A stretch of DNA of 64,000 bases from Paracoccus zeaxanthinifaciens ATCC 21588 (GTDB lineage Bacteria; Pseudomonadota; Alphaproteobacteria; Rhodobacterales; Rhodobacteraceae): the NCBI RefSeq assembly GCF_000420145.1, contig NZ_ATUJ01000013.1:1-64000 (forward strand). The letters are read 5' to 3'. A program made the position numbers and the translations under genes. Shown piece by piece: positions 34,324 to 44,186 of the stretch. Positions within the stretch are counted from its first letter, which is position 1, and every line of letters starts with the position of its first letter. The notes beneath the pieces were generated by a model. That model worked only from the letters and a program-made list of their open reading frames with translations. It did not search any database and was not told the DNA's origin.

Positions 34324-35852
34324 TCGGCCTCGGCCAGCTTGCGCAATTCGCGGCGCATCACCTTGCCCGTCACGGTCATCGGCAGCGTCTCCATGAAGGC
34401 GATCTCTCGGGGATAGGAATGTGCCGCGCTCAGGCGCTTGGCGTGGTCCTGCAATTCGGCGGCCAGCGCGTCCGAGGGGGCGTAGCCGTCGCGCAGGACG
34501 ACATAGGCCTTGACCAGTTGCGTGCGCGTCGGACAGGGCTTACCCACGACGCCCGCCTGCGCGACGGCGGGGTGGCGCAGCAGGCAGTCCTCGATCTCGG
34601 ACGGACCGATGCGATAGCCGGCGCTGGTGATCACGTCGTCGTCGCGCCCGACAAAGCGGATATAGCCGTCCTCGATCACGCCGCGATCGCCGGTCAGCAT
34701 CCAGTCGCCGCGAAACTTCTCGGCGGTGGCATCCGGACGGTTCCAGTATTCCAGCATCATGCTGCCCGCGCCGCGACGGATGGCGATGTCGCCCTCGGAC
34801 CGGACGGGGGTGCCGTCATCGTCCACGACCGCGATGTCGAAGCCCGGCACGGCGCGTCCGATCGCGCCGGGACGCACCGGAAACAGGCACGAGGCCGAGG
34901 TCGCGACCATGTTGCATTCGGTCTGGCCGTAGAATTCGTTGATGGTCAGGCCCAGTGCCTCGCGGCCCCAGTCCAGCATCTCGGCGCCCAGGGTCTCGCC
35001 GCCCGACGCGACGCTGCGAAGGCCACCGATGCGGATGCCCGACGCCTTGAGCATTTTCAGCGCGGTCGGCGGGAAGAACACGTTGCGGATGCCGCATTCC
35101 GCGATCATGCCCGCGACGGCCTGCGGATCGAACTTGCCCGCGCGCGCGGCCACCAGCGGCACGCCAAGCGCCAGCGCGGGCATCGCCACGTCGAACAGCC
35201 CGCCGATCCAGGCCCAATCCGCGGGCGTCCAGATCATGTCGTTGGGCTGGCCCAGCAGATCATGGCTGAGACAGACCCCCGGCAGGTGCCCCGTCAGGCA
35301 GCGATGCCCGTGCAGCGCCCCTTTGGGCGCGCCGGTCGTCCCCGAGGTATAGATCAGCACGGCGGGGTCGTTCGGCCCCGTATCGACCGAGGCGAACCGC
35401 CCGGCATCCGGCACGCCGTCCTCGGGGACGATGACGTTCAGGTCGGGGAAGTCTCGCAGCATCTCGCGCCCTTCGGGATCGGCGATGACGGTGCGGACGC
35501 CCGCATCGCGCAGGCGCAGGGCCAGCGCCTCGGGGCCGAACAGCTTGAACAGCGGGACCGAGATCGCGCCCGATTTCCAGATCGCCAGGTGGGCAGCGGC
35601 GGTCCAGGCCGATTGCGTGCGCAGGACGCCCACGCGATCGCCGCGACCTGCCGCCAGCAGATGCGCCAGATCGTCGGTCATGGCCGTCAGCCGCCCGAAA
35701 TTCACGCGCACAGGCCTTGCCCCGTATTCCAGGATCGCCAGTCGCGAGGCCGGATGCGACAGGCACTGGTCGGCCATGTTCAACCGCGCCGGAAAGTCCC
35801 ACCGGAACCCCTCGCGCATGGCCTGCCAATCGGGGATGCCGCTGAAATCCAT
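34320..35852 (-). CDS. AMP-forming acyl-CoA synthetase of the liu operon
   Basis: This 510-residue adenylate-forming enzyme has the P-loop-like AVLIYTSGTTGAPKGALHGH at about 153-172, the A5 motif NEFYGQTECNMV, the A7 motif WMLTGDRGVIEDGYIRFVGR with its Asp and Arg, and the catalytic lysine near the C-terminus in MTVTGKVMRRELR. Sequence style is acetyl-/acetoacetyl-CoA-synthetase-like. Within this operon it may activate isovalerate, a branched acid or acetoacetate; I cannot decide from sequence. It shares one base with the liuA stop (TGATG junction) and overlaps the LprI-like gene by 4 bases. Confidence 0.88.
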   Translation of the reverse strand: MDFSGIPDWQAMREGFRWDFPARLNMADQCLSHPASRLAILEYGARPVRVNFGRLTAMTDDLAHLLAAGRGDRVGVLRTQSAWTAAAHLAIWKSGAISVPLFKLFGPEALALRLRDAGVRTVIADPEGREMLRDFPDLNVIVPEDGVPDAGRFASVDTGPNDPAVLIYTSGTTGAPKGALHGHRCLTGHLPGVCLSHDLLGQPNDMIWTPADWAWIGGLFDVAMPALALGVPLVAARAGKFDPQAVAGMIAECGIRNVFFPPTALKMLKASGIRIGGLRSVASGGETLGAEMLDWGREALGLTINEFYGQTECNMVATSASCLFPVRPGAIGRAVPGFDIAVVDDDGTPVRSEGDIAIRRGAGSMMLEYWNRPDATAEKFRGDWMLTGDRGVIEDGYIRFVGRDDDVITSAGYRIGPSEIEDCLLRHPAVAQAGVVGKPCPTRTQLVKAYVVLRDGYAPSDALAAELQDHAKRLSAAHSYPREIAFMETLPMTVTGKVMRRELRKLAEAE

Positions 35853-37012
35853 CAGACGAGGCCCATGAGTTCCCGGCCGATCAGCATCCGGCGGATCTCG
35901 CTGGTGCCTGCGCCGATCTCCATCAGCTTGGCGTCGCGGAACAGTCGGCTGACCACGCTGTCGTTCAGGAAGCCCGCCCCCCCGAGCGCCTGCACCGCCT
36001 GATGCGCCTGCACCATCGCCTGTTCGCTGGCATAGAGCACGGCCCCCGCCGCGTCCTGCCGCGTCACGCGGCCCGTGTCGCAGGCGCGCGCGACCTCGTA
36101 GACATAGGCGCGGGCGGTGTTCAGCGCGACATACATGTCGGCGATCTTGCCCTGCATCAGCTGGAAGGACCCGACCGGCTGGCCGAACTGCTTGCGTTCC
36201 GCGACATAGGGCAGCACCTGGTCCAGGCACGCAGCCATGATGCCGGTGCCGATGCCCGACAGGACGACGCGTTCGTAATCAAGCCCCGACATCAGCACGC
36301 GGACGCCGCGCCCTTCCTCGCCCAGGACGTTCTCGAAGGGGATCTCGCAATCCTCGAAGATCAGCTCGCCCGTGTTCGATCCGCGCATGCCCATCTTGTC
36401 GAAATGCGGGCCTGTGCTGAACCCCTTCATGCCGCGCTCGACGATGAAGGCGGTGATGCCCTTGCTGCCCGCGTCGGGGTCGGTCTTGGCATAGACGACC
36501 AGCGTGTCGGCATCGGGGGCGTTGGTGATCCAGTACTTGTTGCCGTTCAGGACATAGCGGTCGTTCTTCTTCTCGGCCCGCAGCTTCATGCCGACGACGT
36601 CGCTGCCCGCGCCCTCCTCGGACATGGCCAGCGCACCGACCGCCTTGCCGCTGCACAGGTCCGGCAGATACCGCGCCCGCTGTTCGTCGGTGCCGTTCAG
36701 CTTGATCTGGTTCACGCACAGGTTCGAATGCGCGCCATAGGACAGGCTGACGGACGCGCTGGCCCGCGCGATCTCCTCGGTCGCGATGACATGCGCAAGA
36801 TAGCCCATGCCGCTGCCGCCATGTTCCTCGGCGACGGTGATGCCCAGAAGGCCCAGCTCGCCCATCTCGGTCCACAGGTCGTTCGGAAAGGCGTTGGTGC
36901 GGTCAACCTCGGCGGCGATGGGCGCGACGCGGTCCTGCGACCAGCGGTGCACCATCTCGCGCAGCGCATTCACGTCTTCGCCCAGATCGAATTCCATCCC
37001 CCGCGTGAACAT
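35852..37012 (-). CDS. liuA: Isovaleryl-CoA dehydrogenase
   Basis: This 386-residue acyl-CoA dehydrogenase oxidises isovaleryl-CoA to 3-methylcrotonyl-CoA with FAD. Features are [20 protein letters not shown] for FAD and substrate binding, [20 protein letters not shown], and [20 protein letters not shown], the region of the catalytic Glu in isovaleryl-CoA dehydrogenases. The C-terminus [20 protein letters not shown] is typical. The start at 37012 has GGAGG 7 bases upstream. First gene of the operon, so the promoter should lie in 37013-37169, which is shared with the divergent phosphatase gene. No LiuR-type regulator is adjacent. Confidence 0.94.
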   Translation of the reverse strand: MFTRGMEFDLGEDVNALREMVHRWSQDRVAPIAAEVDRTNAFPNDLWTEMGELGLLGITVAEEHGGSGMGYLAHVIATEEIARASASVSLSYGAHSNLCVNQIKLNGTDEQRARYLPDLCSGKAVGALAMSEEGAGSDVVGMKLRAEKKNDRYVLNGNKYWITNAPDADTLVVYAKTDPDAGSKGITAFIVERGMKGFSTGPHFDKMGMRGSNTGELIFEDCEIPFENVLGEEGRGVRVLMSGLDYERVVLSGIGTGIMAACLDQVLPYVAERKQFGQPVGSFQLMQGKIADMYVALNTARAYVYEVARACDTGRVTRQDAAGAVLYASEQAMVQAHQAVQALGGAGFLNDSVVSRLFRDAKLMEIGAGTSEIRRMLIGRELMGLV

Positions 37013-37169
37013 GACGGGCCCTCCCAAGCCGTTATTGAACACTTGTTCATTTCCTACAGCGCCACCCCTCGCCGCGTCAAGTCCAAGGCTGCGCCCGTCG
37101 GGATATTCCGTCAAGCGGGCTTGCCAAGCCCGGACCGCGACGACAGACAGGCCGAAAGGAGATCACCCG

Positions 37170-37712
37170 ATGCGACTGGCCATCATTCGACATGCACCCC
37201 CGCTGCACGGCGGCAGGCTGGCGGGACGCCGCGACGTGGACGCCGATTGCACGGACGTCGCGGCCTTTGCGGCCATGCGCGCGGCGGTCGCCCGACGGAT
37301 GGCGGGTGCCGCGACCGTCAGCAGCCCCGCGCTGCGCTGCGTGAAGACCGCGACGACGCTTGGTCTGCCGCACCGCACCGACGAGACGCTGTGGGAACAG
37401 GATTACGGCGCGTGGGAGGGGCTGCCCTTCGACCGGCTGCCCGATCTGGGCGCCCTGCCCCCCGCCCAGCTGGCCCGACACCGCCCCGAGGGCGGAGAGA
37501 GCTTCGACGACATGTGCGCCCGCGTGCAGCCCGCATTGCGCGCGCTGAGCGGCGATACCGTGGTCGTCGCGCATGCGGGCACGGTGCGTTCGGCGCTGGC
37601 GATGGTTGTCGGGCCGACCGCCCTGTCGTTTCGCGTCGCGCCCCTGTCCCTGACCATCCTGACGCGCCACGGAGCCGACTGGGCGGTCGAGCTGTCGAAC
37701 CTGACCGCATGA
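37170..37712 (+). CDS. Histidine phosphatase family protein, probable alpha-ribazole phosphatase (CobC-like)
   Basis: This 180-residue phosphatase has the phosphohistidine motif LAIIRHAPP at residues 3-11, the Glu in LWEQDYGAWEGLPF, and the second His in VVVAHAGTVRSAL. It ends with a 4-base overlap onto cobD (37709-37712), so a role in cobalamin assembly (removing the phosphate of alpha-ribazole-5'-phosphate) is likely, but phosphoglycerate-mutase relatives have many substrates. A GAAAGGAG site lies 8 bases before the ATG at 37170. Confidence 0.82.
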   Translation: MRLAIIRHAPPLHGGRLAGRRDVDADCTDVAAFAAMRAAVARRMAGAATVSSPALRCVKTATTLGLPHRTDETLWEQDYGAWEGLPFDRLPDLGALPPAQLARHRPEGGESFDDMCARVQPALRALSGDTVVVAHAGTVRSALAMVVGPTALSFRVAPLSLTILTRHGADWAVELSNLTA

Positions 37713-38608
37713 GCGCGCTGGCCGCGATCGCCCTGCTGATCGACGCCGCGATCGGCTGGCCGGATGCCGCGCTGAGGCGGATCGGGCATCCGGTGATCTG
37801 GCTGGGGCGCCTGATCTCGGCGCTGGACGACCGCCTGAACAGGGGGCCGCATCGGCAAGCCAAGGGGGCGCTGGCCGTCGCGCTGACCGTGCTGGCGGCG
37901 GCCCTTCCGGCGATGGTGCTGCAATCGCTGCTGGGGTTCTGGGTTGCGGCGGTCCTGGCATGGCCGCTGGTCGCCTCGCGGTCGCTTCACGATCACGTCG
38001 CGGCGGTCATGCGGCCGCTGGCGCAGGGCGATCTGGCCAGGGCGCGGCACGCGACCTCGATGATCGTCGGGCGCGACGTGACCCGCGCCGACGAGCAGGC
38101 CTTGGCGCGCGCCGCGACCGAGAGCCTGGCCGAGAATGCAAGCGACGGCGTGATCGCGCCGCTGTTCTGGGCGGCGGTCGCGGGTCTGCCTGGGATCGCG
38201 GCCTACAAGGCGATCAACACGCTGGATTCGATGATCGGGCACAGGACGCCGCGACATGAACGCTTCGGCTGCGTGGCCGCGCGGCTGGACGATGTTGTGA
38301 ACCTGATCCCCGCGCGGCTGACGGCGCTGCTGTTCGTCGCGGTGTCCGGCAAGGGCGGGCGGATCGTGCTGCGGGACGCCGGCAAGCACCGCTCGCCCAA
38401 TGCGGGCTGGCCCGAGGCCGCGATGGCGGGCGCGCTCGGGGTGCGGCTGTCGGGGCCGCGCGTCTATGCCGACCGCATCGCGGAAGAGCCATGGCTGAAC
38501 GAGGGGGCCCGCGATCCGCAGGCCGCCGACCTGGCGCGTGCCCTGCGCATCTATCGCAGAGCCGTCGCCTTGGCCGGGGTGCTGCTGATCCTTCTGGCGA
38601 TCAGCTGA
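37709..38608 (+). CDS. cobD: Adenosylcobinamide-phosphate synthase (CbiB/CobD)
   Basis: This 299-residue inner-membrane enzyme attaches aminopropanol (phosphate) to adenosylcobyric acid. Typical motifs are the N-terminal LLIDAAIGWPDAALRRIGHP, VGRDVTRADEQALARAATES, LAENASDGVIAPLFWAAVAG (the central signature), and YKAINTLDSMIGHRTPRHERFG. About four membrane segments are visible. It is translationally coupled to the phosphatase upstream. No other cob genes are in the window, and no cobalamin riboswitch is evident in the 157-base region upstream of the pair. Its last 8 bases overlap the convergent transglutaminase-like gene. Confidence 0.94.
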   Translation: MSALAAIALLIDAAIGWPDAALRRIGHPVIWLGRLISALDDRLNRGPHRQAKGALAVALTVLAAALPAMVLQSLLGFWVAAVLAWPLVASRSLHDHVAAVMRPLAQGDLARARHATSMIVGRDVTRADEQALARAATESLAENASDGVIAPLFWAAVAGLPGIAAYKAINTLDSMIGHRTPRHERFGCVAARLDDVVNLIPARLTALLFVAVSGKGGRIVLRDAGKHRSPNAGWPEAAMAGALGVRLSGPRVYADRIAEEPWLNEGARDPQAADLARALRIYRRAVALAGVLLILLAIS

Positions 38609-39371
38609 CGGCGACGCGCAGCTTGGACAGCTGTGCGGGGCCGGTCGTGGTCAGGAAGGCCACGTCCGTCGCATCGCGCCCGACCGCGATCACGGCCAGC
38701 CTGTCGGCATCGGACATCCCCGTCGGATCGACCAGGTGCCACGCGCCGTCCAGGAACACCTCGACCACGGCATGGAAATCCTGCGGGTTCACCTCGGGGC
38801 CGTAGGCGCTGACGATCCGCGCCGGGATCTGCATGGCGCGGCACATCGCGATCATCAGGTGGGCATAGTCGCGGCAGACCCCGCGCCGGTCGAGGAAGCT
38901 GTCGCCTGCCGTCGTCTCGGTCGTGCTGACACCGGGGACGTATTCCATGTTGCGCTGGATCCAGTTCTCGATCGCCTTGACCAGCGCCCCGCCGGTCAGG
39001 CCCGCGAACCGGGTCGATGTGAAATGCAGGAACCGCTCGACCTCGCAATATCGCGACGGCATCAGGTAACGCAGCGCCTCGGCGGGCAGCGCGACCAGGG
39101 GCGTTGCCGCAAGCGAGGCCAGCGCGACGCGGGGCCGGTCCACCGAAACCTCGGCGCGCAGGCGGCAGCTGAGGCGGTCGTCGATATCGACGATCAGGCG
39201 TTCACCGATGCCCTCGTCCGCGTCGCGGCGCACGATCAACGAGGGGGAACCGAACTCGACCTCGCAATTCTCGACGGTCTGGCCCGCGGTCGAGGCGGGC
39301 TCGATCATCAGGATGGCCGTGCCCGGCAGCGACAGCCGATAGTCGAGCGTGACGTCGATCACCATGCGCAT
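38601..39371 (-). CDS. Transglutaminase-like cysteine peptidase family protein
   Basis: This 256-residue protein has a transglutaminase-core domain with an apparent catalytic triad Cys166 (DRRGVCRDYAHL), His200 (NPQDFHAVVEVFL) and Asp215 (HLVDPTG). An N-terminal beta-rich region (about 1-85) of the bacterial transglutaminase N-terminal type precedes it. There is no signal peptide. In actinobacteria and proteobacteria relatives are often linked with alpha-E proteins and circularly permuted ATP-grasp genes, but none is next to it here. Substrate unknown; it may cleave or cross-link peptides. Confidence 0.85.
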   Translation of the reverse strand: MRMVIDVTLDYRLSLPGTAILMIEPASTAGQTVENCEVEFGSPSLIVRRDADEGIGERLIVDIDDRLSCRLRAEVSVDRPRVALASLAATPLVALPAEALRYLMPSRYCEVERFLHFTSTRFAGLTGGALVKAIENWIQRNMEYVPGVSTTETTAGDSFLDRRGVCRDYAHLMIAMCRAMQIPARIVSAYGPEVNPQDFHAVVEVFLDGAWHLVDPTGMSDADRLAVIAVGRDATDVAFLTTTGPAQLSKLRVAVS

Positions 39372-39431
39372 CGCGCAGCTCCTTCCGAAAGGGTGGGAAA
39401 GGCGGCCAGATGGACCCGAAGGCCCGGCATG

Positions 39432-40520
39432 TCAATGGGTCGCGACAGGCTCGGGGCGGATGACCGCGCGGAACATCGCGCCGCCCAGATCCGAGCGGCC
39501 ATGTTCCAGCCGCCCCTGCATCTGCTGGACATAGGTCAGGCAGATCTGCATCCCCAGCCCGTCCTGCGCGGCGGGGTCGAACCCCTCGGGCAGACCGGGG
39601 CCGTTGTCGCAGACCTTCATGGACAATCCGTCGCCCACCAGGTCGAGGCAGATCACCACGCGCGCCCGCCGATGGCCGCCGGAATGCTTGACCGCGTTGC
39701 CCACCAGCTCGGCCAGCACCTGCCCGATGCCCGCGGCCTGCGTCGCGCTAACCCGCAGGGTCGAGGCGGGCGTATGCCCCATTTCCACCCGCGCGTTCAG
39801 CGCCTGCCCCAGATCGCTGGCAAGCGCCCCGACATAGTCGATCAGCGGCAGGTCCGGCGCACCGGGATCCAGATGCAGCTGGTCATGGACCCGCGCCAGC
39901 GTCGCGATCCGCGTCGCGGCATCCGTCAGCGCCTGCCCCGATGCATCGTCGCGATGCCGGCGCGCCTGCATCCGCAACAAGCCCATCACGGCGGCAAAGC
40001 TGTTCTTCACCCTGTGGTCGATCTCTCCCAGCAGCAGCTTCTGGCGGCGCAGCGCGTCCTCCTTGGCGGCGACCTCGGCGCGCAGCGCCTCTCGGGCGCC
40101 GACCAGCTCGGATATGTCGCGAGAGGTCACGAGGATGTTGTCGATGCCGTGCGCGCCCCTGATCGGGGCCGCGGTCACGTGCCACCACCGCGGCTTGCCC
40201 AAAGCGGTCGGGCAGAACGCCTCGAATATGCGGGTCTCGCCATGCAGGGCGGCCTCGATCGCGCCCTCCAGAAGGGAATGCGATTCGGCAGGCCAGAGCG
40301 ACGGCCAGGGACGGTCCGCGACGGCGCCGAACTCGGCGATCTCCATCGCGCACATGCCGTTGCGGTTCATGAAGACCAGACGGCCATGGCGGTCGAGGAT
40401 CTTGATGCAGTCGGGCGAGCTGTCGAGGACCGAGAGCGCAAACCCGCCCTCGACCCCCGCAAGAAGGTCGAGCGCCGCATGATTGGCTTCGAGCATTTTC
40501 ATTTCGGGGGCGTCTTTCAT
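39432..40520 (-). CDS. Cytoplasmic PAS-domain sensor histidine kinase (HisKA_2 type)
   Basis: This 362-residue kinase has an N-terminal PAS domain (about 28-140: LSVLDSSPDCIKILDRHGRL ... ILVTSRDISELV), a linker helix, the phosphoacceptor motif GEIDHRVKNSFAAVMGLLRM with His169, and an ATPase domain with ELVGNAVKHSG (N box) and KVCDNGPGLPEG (G1 box). No membrane segment is seen, so it senses an internal signal. In alphaproteobacteria HisKA_2/HWE kinases often work in the general stress response or light sensing; no response regulator gene is adjacent, so its partner is unknown. PAS residues do not include a LOV-type NCRFL cysteine motif, so blue-light sensing is unlikely. Confidence 0.9.
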   Translation of the reverse strand: MKDAPEMKMLEANHAALDLLAGVEGGFALSVLDSSPDCIKILDRHGRLVFMNRNGMCAMEIAEFGAVADRPWPSLWPAESHSLLEGAIEAALHGETRIFEAFCPTALGKPRWWHVTAAPIRGAHGIDNILVTSRDISELVGAREALRAEVAAKEDALRRQKLLLGEIDHRVKNSFAAVMGLLRMQARRHRDDASGQALTDAATRIATLARVHDQLHLDPGAPDLPLIDYVGALASDLGQALNARVEMGHTPASTLRVSATQAAGIGQVLAELVGNAVKHSGGHRRARVVICLDLVGDGLSMKVCDNGPGLPEGFDPAAQDGLGMQICLTYVQQMQGRLEHGRSDLGGAMFRAVIRPEPVATH

Positions 40521-40609
40521 GACCGCCGCGCAGGATCGCCACAGGCGTCCTTCGGGGATCGCAGCCGAGGGGACGACCTGTCAAGGCAATTCCCCCCGGC
40601 AAAGAAAGA

Positions 40610-41854
40610 TCAATCCTGCAAGGGTTGTATCCGGGACAGCTCGGACGCTTGTGCGGACAGGCCGCGCGCAAGCGGCAGAAGATCGGCCTGAAGCGCATGA
40701 TAGATATCGGGTTTTCCCGCGAACTGCGTCACCTGCGGGCGGTCGTCGGGGCCGATCTCGGGGAACCATCCGCCGTGGTCGTGATCGATGAACCGCTCGG
40801 CGGCGAATTGCCACATACGGCGATACCAGGCTTCGGTCTGGTCGGTCGGATCGACCTTCTGCAGCGCCGCCAGCGCGCCGATCGCCTCGGTCACGGGCCA
40901 CCAGTAGCGGTCGGCGATGTCCACCGCGCCATCCATCTGCAGCGTATAGGCAAGCCCCCCTTGCGCGGGGTTCCAGGCATCGGCCAGCGCGGTATCGACC
41001 AGCGCGCGGGCCTGCGCGACGGCATCCCCCGCCGGGCGACCTGCCGCATCCCACCATTGCAGCAGCAGGCGGGCCATCTCGAAGCTGTGGCCCGGGGTCG
41101 TGCCTGCCGGGCGGAACATCGGATCGCCGGCATAGGCCGGGTCCGGGCTCCAATCCTCGTGGTAATGCTCGGGGATGCGCCAGCCATGCGATGCGGCCTG
41201 CCCCGCGATGAAGAAACGCAGGATCCGGCCCGCACGGTCCAGGAAGACCGACTCGCCCGTGGCCTCGTGCGCAGCCAGAAGCGCCTCGACCCCGTGCATG
41301 TTCGCGTTCATCCCGCGATAGCCGGAAAAGACCTGCCAGTCGCGCGTGAACTCGTCGCGGAACAGCCCGGCCCCGTCGTCCCAGTAGTGGCGGTCCAGAA
41401 CCTCGGTGATGTCGGTCAGCAGGCGGTCGGCATCGGGATGCCCCGCCAGCTTCGCGCTGGACGCCGCCAGCAGCACGAAGACATGGCCGTAAGCCAGCTT
41501 CGGGCGGTCCATCGGGGCGCCGTCGTCCAGCCCCCACAGGTAACCGCCATGCTGCGCGTCGCGGTGATGCGACCACAGGAAATCCATGCCCCTGTCGATG
41601 ATCCCGGCGCGGTCGGGCCGACCCGCCAGCGAGGCCAGCGCATAGGAATGGACCAGCCGCGTCGTCGTATGGATCTCCTGCACCTGCGATACCTGGGGGG
41701 CACCTTTCAGATCCAGGACATGGAACCCTGCCCCCTGGCGGGCCGAGCGGTCGAAGAAATCCAGCGCGCGCTTCGCGTCATGGACCAGGAAGGCGCGGTG
41801 CGTCGCGTCCTCCAGCCAGGGTGCGGTCGCATTCGGGTCGCCTGCTTGCATCAC
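40610..41854 (-). CDS. AGE family epimerase/isomerase
   Basis: This 414-residue (alpha/alpha)6-barrel protein resembles N-acyl-D-glucosamine 2-epimerase and mannose isomerase: QEIHTTTRLVHSYALASLAG, HGGYLWGLDDGAPMDRPKLA, YGHVFVLLAAS, MNANMHGVEALLAAHEATG with the His near the active site, EHYHEDWSPD, and WWPVTEAIGALAALQ. Sugar substrate cannot be settled; the aldose-ketose isomerase branch (YihS-like) is as likely as the epimerase branch. Two tandem ATGs occur at 41854 and 41851. The stop-to-start gap from tex is only 7 bases, so it is probably expressed with tex. Confidence 0.85.
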   Translation of the reverse strand: MMQAGDPNATAPWLEDATHRAFLVHDAKRALDFFDRSARQGAGFHVLDLKGAPQVSQVQEIHTTTRLVHSYALASLAGRPDRAGIIDRGMDFLWSHHRDAQHGGYLWGLDDGAPMDRPKLAYGHVFVLLAASSAKLAGHPDADRLLTDITEVLDRHYWDDGAGLFRDEFTRDWQVFSGYRGMNANMHGVEALLAAHEATGESVFLDRAGRILRFFIAGQAASHGWRIPEHYHEDWSPDPAYAGDPMFRPAGTTPGHSFEMARLLLQWWDAAGRPAGDAVAQARALVDTALADAWNPAQGGLAYTLQMDGAVDIADRYWWPVTEAIGALAALQKVDPTDQTEAWYRRMWQFAAERFIDHDHGGWFPEIGPDDRPQVTQFAGKPDIYHALQADLLPLARGLSAQASELSRIQPLQD

Positions 41855-41861
41855 GTGATCC

Positions 41862-44153
41862 TCAGCGGCGCTTCAGGGCATCGGCAAGGGCCGCGCCGAA
41901 TGCGCCCTGCTCGGGTTTCGGGGCCGGGCCGCGCTGCGGCTTCGGGGCATGGGCGGGCTTGCCGCCGCGTTGGGCCTTGGGCGCATCGCCGCCATCCTTG
42001 CGCATCGACAGGCCAATGCGCTTGCGCGGGACGTCCACCTCGGTCACGCGGACCTTGACCACGTCGCCCGCCTTGACCACCTCGTGCGGGTCCTTGACGA
42101 AGCGGTCGGCCAGCTGGCTGACATGGACCAGGCCGTCCTGATGCACGCCGATGTCGACGAAGGCGCCGAAGGCCGCGACATTGGTCACGGTGCCTTCCAG
42201 CATCATGCCGGGGCGCAGGTCGGTGATCTCCTCGACCCCGTCGGCAAAGCTGGCGGTCACGAAGGCGGGGCGCGGGTCGCGGCCCGGCTTTTCCAGCTCC
42301 GCAAGAATGTCGCGGATGGTCGGAAGGCCGAAATCGGGCGTCACGAAATCCTCGGGGCGCAGGCTGGCCACGGCCTTGGTGTCGCCCATCAGCTGGCGCA
42401 GGTCGCGACCGCAGGCCTTCACGATGCCGCGCGCCACGCCATAGGCCTCGGGGTGGACGGCGGACGCGTCCAGCGGCTCTTCGCCGTCGCGGATGCGCAG
42501 GAAGCCGGCGCATTGCTCGAACGCGCGCGGCCCGAGGCCCGCGACCTTCTTCAGCGCCTTGCGCGACGGGAAGGCGCCGGTCGCATCGCGATGCGCCACG
42601 ATGTTCTGCGCCAGCGACGGCCCCAGGCCCGCGACATGCGCCAGAAGCGGGGCCGAGGCCGTGTTCAGATCGACGCCGACCGCGTTCACCGCATCCTCGA
42701 CCACGGCCTCCAGCGCCTTGGACAGGTGCCGCTGGTCGACGTCGTGCTGATACTGCCCGACCCCGATGGACTGGGGCGGCACCTTGACCAGCTCGGCCAG
42801 CGGGTCCTGAAGCCTGCGCGCGATCGACACCGCGCCGCGCAGCGACACGTCGAGGCCCGGAAATTCCTTCGCGGCCAGTTCCGAGGCGGAATAGACCGAG
42901 GCACCGGCTTCGGACACGACCACCTTGGTCGGCGCCTTCGTGCCCTTGGGCAGGCGTTTGAGGATATCCGCGACCATGCGCTCGGTCTCTCGGCTGGCGG
43001 TGCCGTTGCCGATGGCGATCAGTTCGACCCCGTGACGCGCGATGAGGGCGCTCAGCGCAGCCTCGGACCCGCGGAGGTCGTTCTTGGGCTGGAAGGGATA
43101 GATCGTGGTCGTGTCCAGCAGCTTGCCCGTGGCATCGACCACGGCGACCTTGACGCCGGTGCGGATGCCCGGATCCAGCCCGATGGTCGTCTTGGCCCCT
43201 GCGGGCGCCGCCAGCAGCAGATCGCGCAGGTTGCGGCCGAAGACGCGGATGGCCTCTTCATGCGCACGGCGGCGCAATTCGGTCAGCAGGTCGATATACA
43301 TGCTGTTCGACAGCTTCACGCGCCAGCACCAGCCCGCGACACCGCGCAGCCAGTCGGCACCCGGGCCCTGCCCGACCGGACCCAGCCCGCGCGCGACGAT
43401 CCCCTCGGCCCGCGCGACGCCGGTCTCGGGATCGGGGGCGATGTCGATGGTGACGATCTCCTCCTTGGCGGCGCGCAGGATCGCCAGCGCACGGTGGCCG
43501 GGGATGTCGGACCATTTCTCGGCATGGTCGAAATAGTCGGCGAACTTGGCGCCCGCCTCTTCCTTGCCCGGCACCACGCGGGCCGCGATGCGCCCTTCGC
43601 GGCGCATGAAATCGCGCAAGGGGCCGAGCACCTCGGCATTCTCGGACAGCTCCTCGACCAGGATGTCGCGGGCGCCGTCCAGCGCGGCCTTGGTCGTCTC
43701 GACATTGGCATTCAGGAAGCCCCCCGCCAGCGATGCCGGATCGGCCGAGGGCGCGTTGCGGATCGCCGCCAGCAGCGGCTCCAGCCCGTTTTCGCGCGCG
43801 ATCGCGGCCTTGGTGCGGCGCTTGGGCTTGTAAGGAAGATAGATATCCTCGAGCGCGGCCTTGGTATCGGCGGCGGCGATCCGGCGGGCCAGATCGTCGG
43901 TCAGCTTGCCCTGCTCGCGGATGCTCGAGGTGATGGCCGTGCGGCGGGACTCCATCTCTCGCAGATAGGTCAGGCGCTCGGACAGCGTGCGCAGCTGCGT
44001 GTCGTCCAGACCGCCCGTCGCCTCCTTGCGGTATCTTGCGACGAAGGGGACGGTCGCGCCGCCATCCAGCAGTTCCGTCGCGGCCTGAACCTGCTGGGGA
44101 CTTGCCCCGATCTCGGTCGCGATCTGGCGGGCGATGCGCGGGTTGGCGTCCAT
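41862..44153 (-). CDS. tex: Tex family RNA-binding transcription accessory protein
   Basis: This 763-residue protein matches Tex. It has an N-terminal helical domain ([20 protein letters not shown]), and a YqgF/RNase-H-like domain with [20 protein letters not shown] and [12 protein letters not shown] tandem helix-hairpin-helix follows ([39 protein letters not shown]). A C-terminal S1 domain (about 640-712) includes [20 protein letters not shown]. The last 45 residues are basic and Pro/Gln-rich. Tex influences transcription and binds RNA; it is close to eukaryotic Spt6. The gene lies 33 bases after the antiporter gene. Confidence 0.95.
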   Translation of the reverse strand: MDANPRIARQIATEIGASPQQVQAATELLDGGATVPFVARYRKEATGGLDDTQLRTLSERLTYLREMESRRTAITSSIREQGKLTDDLARRIAAADTKAALEDIYLPYKPKRRTKAAIARENGLEPLLAAIRNAPSADPASLAGGFLNANVETTKAALDGARDILVEELSENAEVLGPLRDFMRREGRIAARVVPGKEEAGAKFADYFDHAEKWSDIPGHRALAILRAAKEEIVTIDIAPDPETGVARAEGIVARGLGPVGQGPGADWLRGVAGWCWRVKLSNSMYIDLLTELRRRAHEEAIRVFGRNLRDLLLAAPAGAKTTIGLDPGIRTGVKVAVVDATGKLLDTTTIYPFQPKNDLRGSEAALSALIARHGVELIAIGNGTASRETERMVADILKRLPKGTKAPTKVVVSEAGASVYSASELAAKEFPGLDVSLRGAVSIARRLQDPLAELVKVPPQSIGVGQYQHDVDQRHLSKALEAVVEDAVNAVGVDLNTASAPLLAHVAGLGPSLAQNIVAHRDATGAFPSRKALKKVAGLGPRAFEQCAGFLRIRDGEEPLDASAVHPEAYGVARGIVKACGRDLRQLMGDTKAVASLRPEDFVTPDFGLPTIRDILAELEKPGRDPRPAFVTASFADGVEEITDLRPGMMLEGTVTNVAAFGAFVDIGVHQDGLVHVSQLADRFVKDPHEVVKAGDVVKVRVTEVDVPRKRIGLSMRKDGGDAPKAQRGGKPAHAPKPQRGPAPKPEQGAFGAALADALKRR

Positions 44154-44186
44154 GGTCTGTCCCCTTCTGGTAGTCCGGCGATCTGT

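Noticed and set aside
37013-37169. Cobalamin riboswitch ahead of the phosphatase-cobD pair
   Set aside because: No B12-box-like sequence was seen, and the same gap must hold the divergent liuA promoter.
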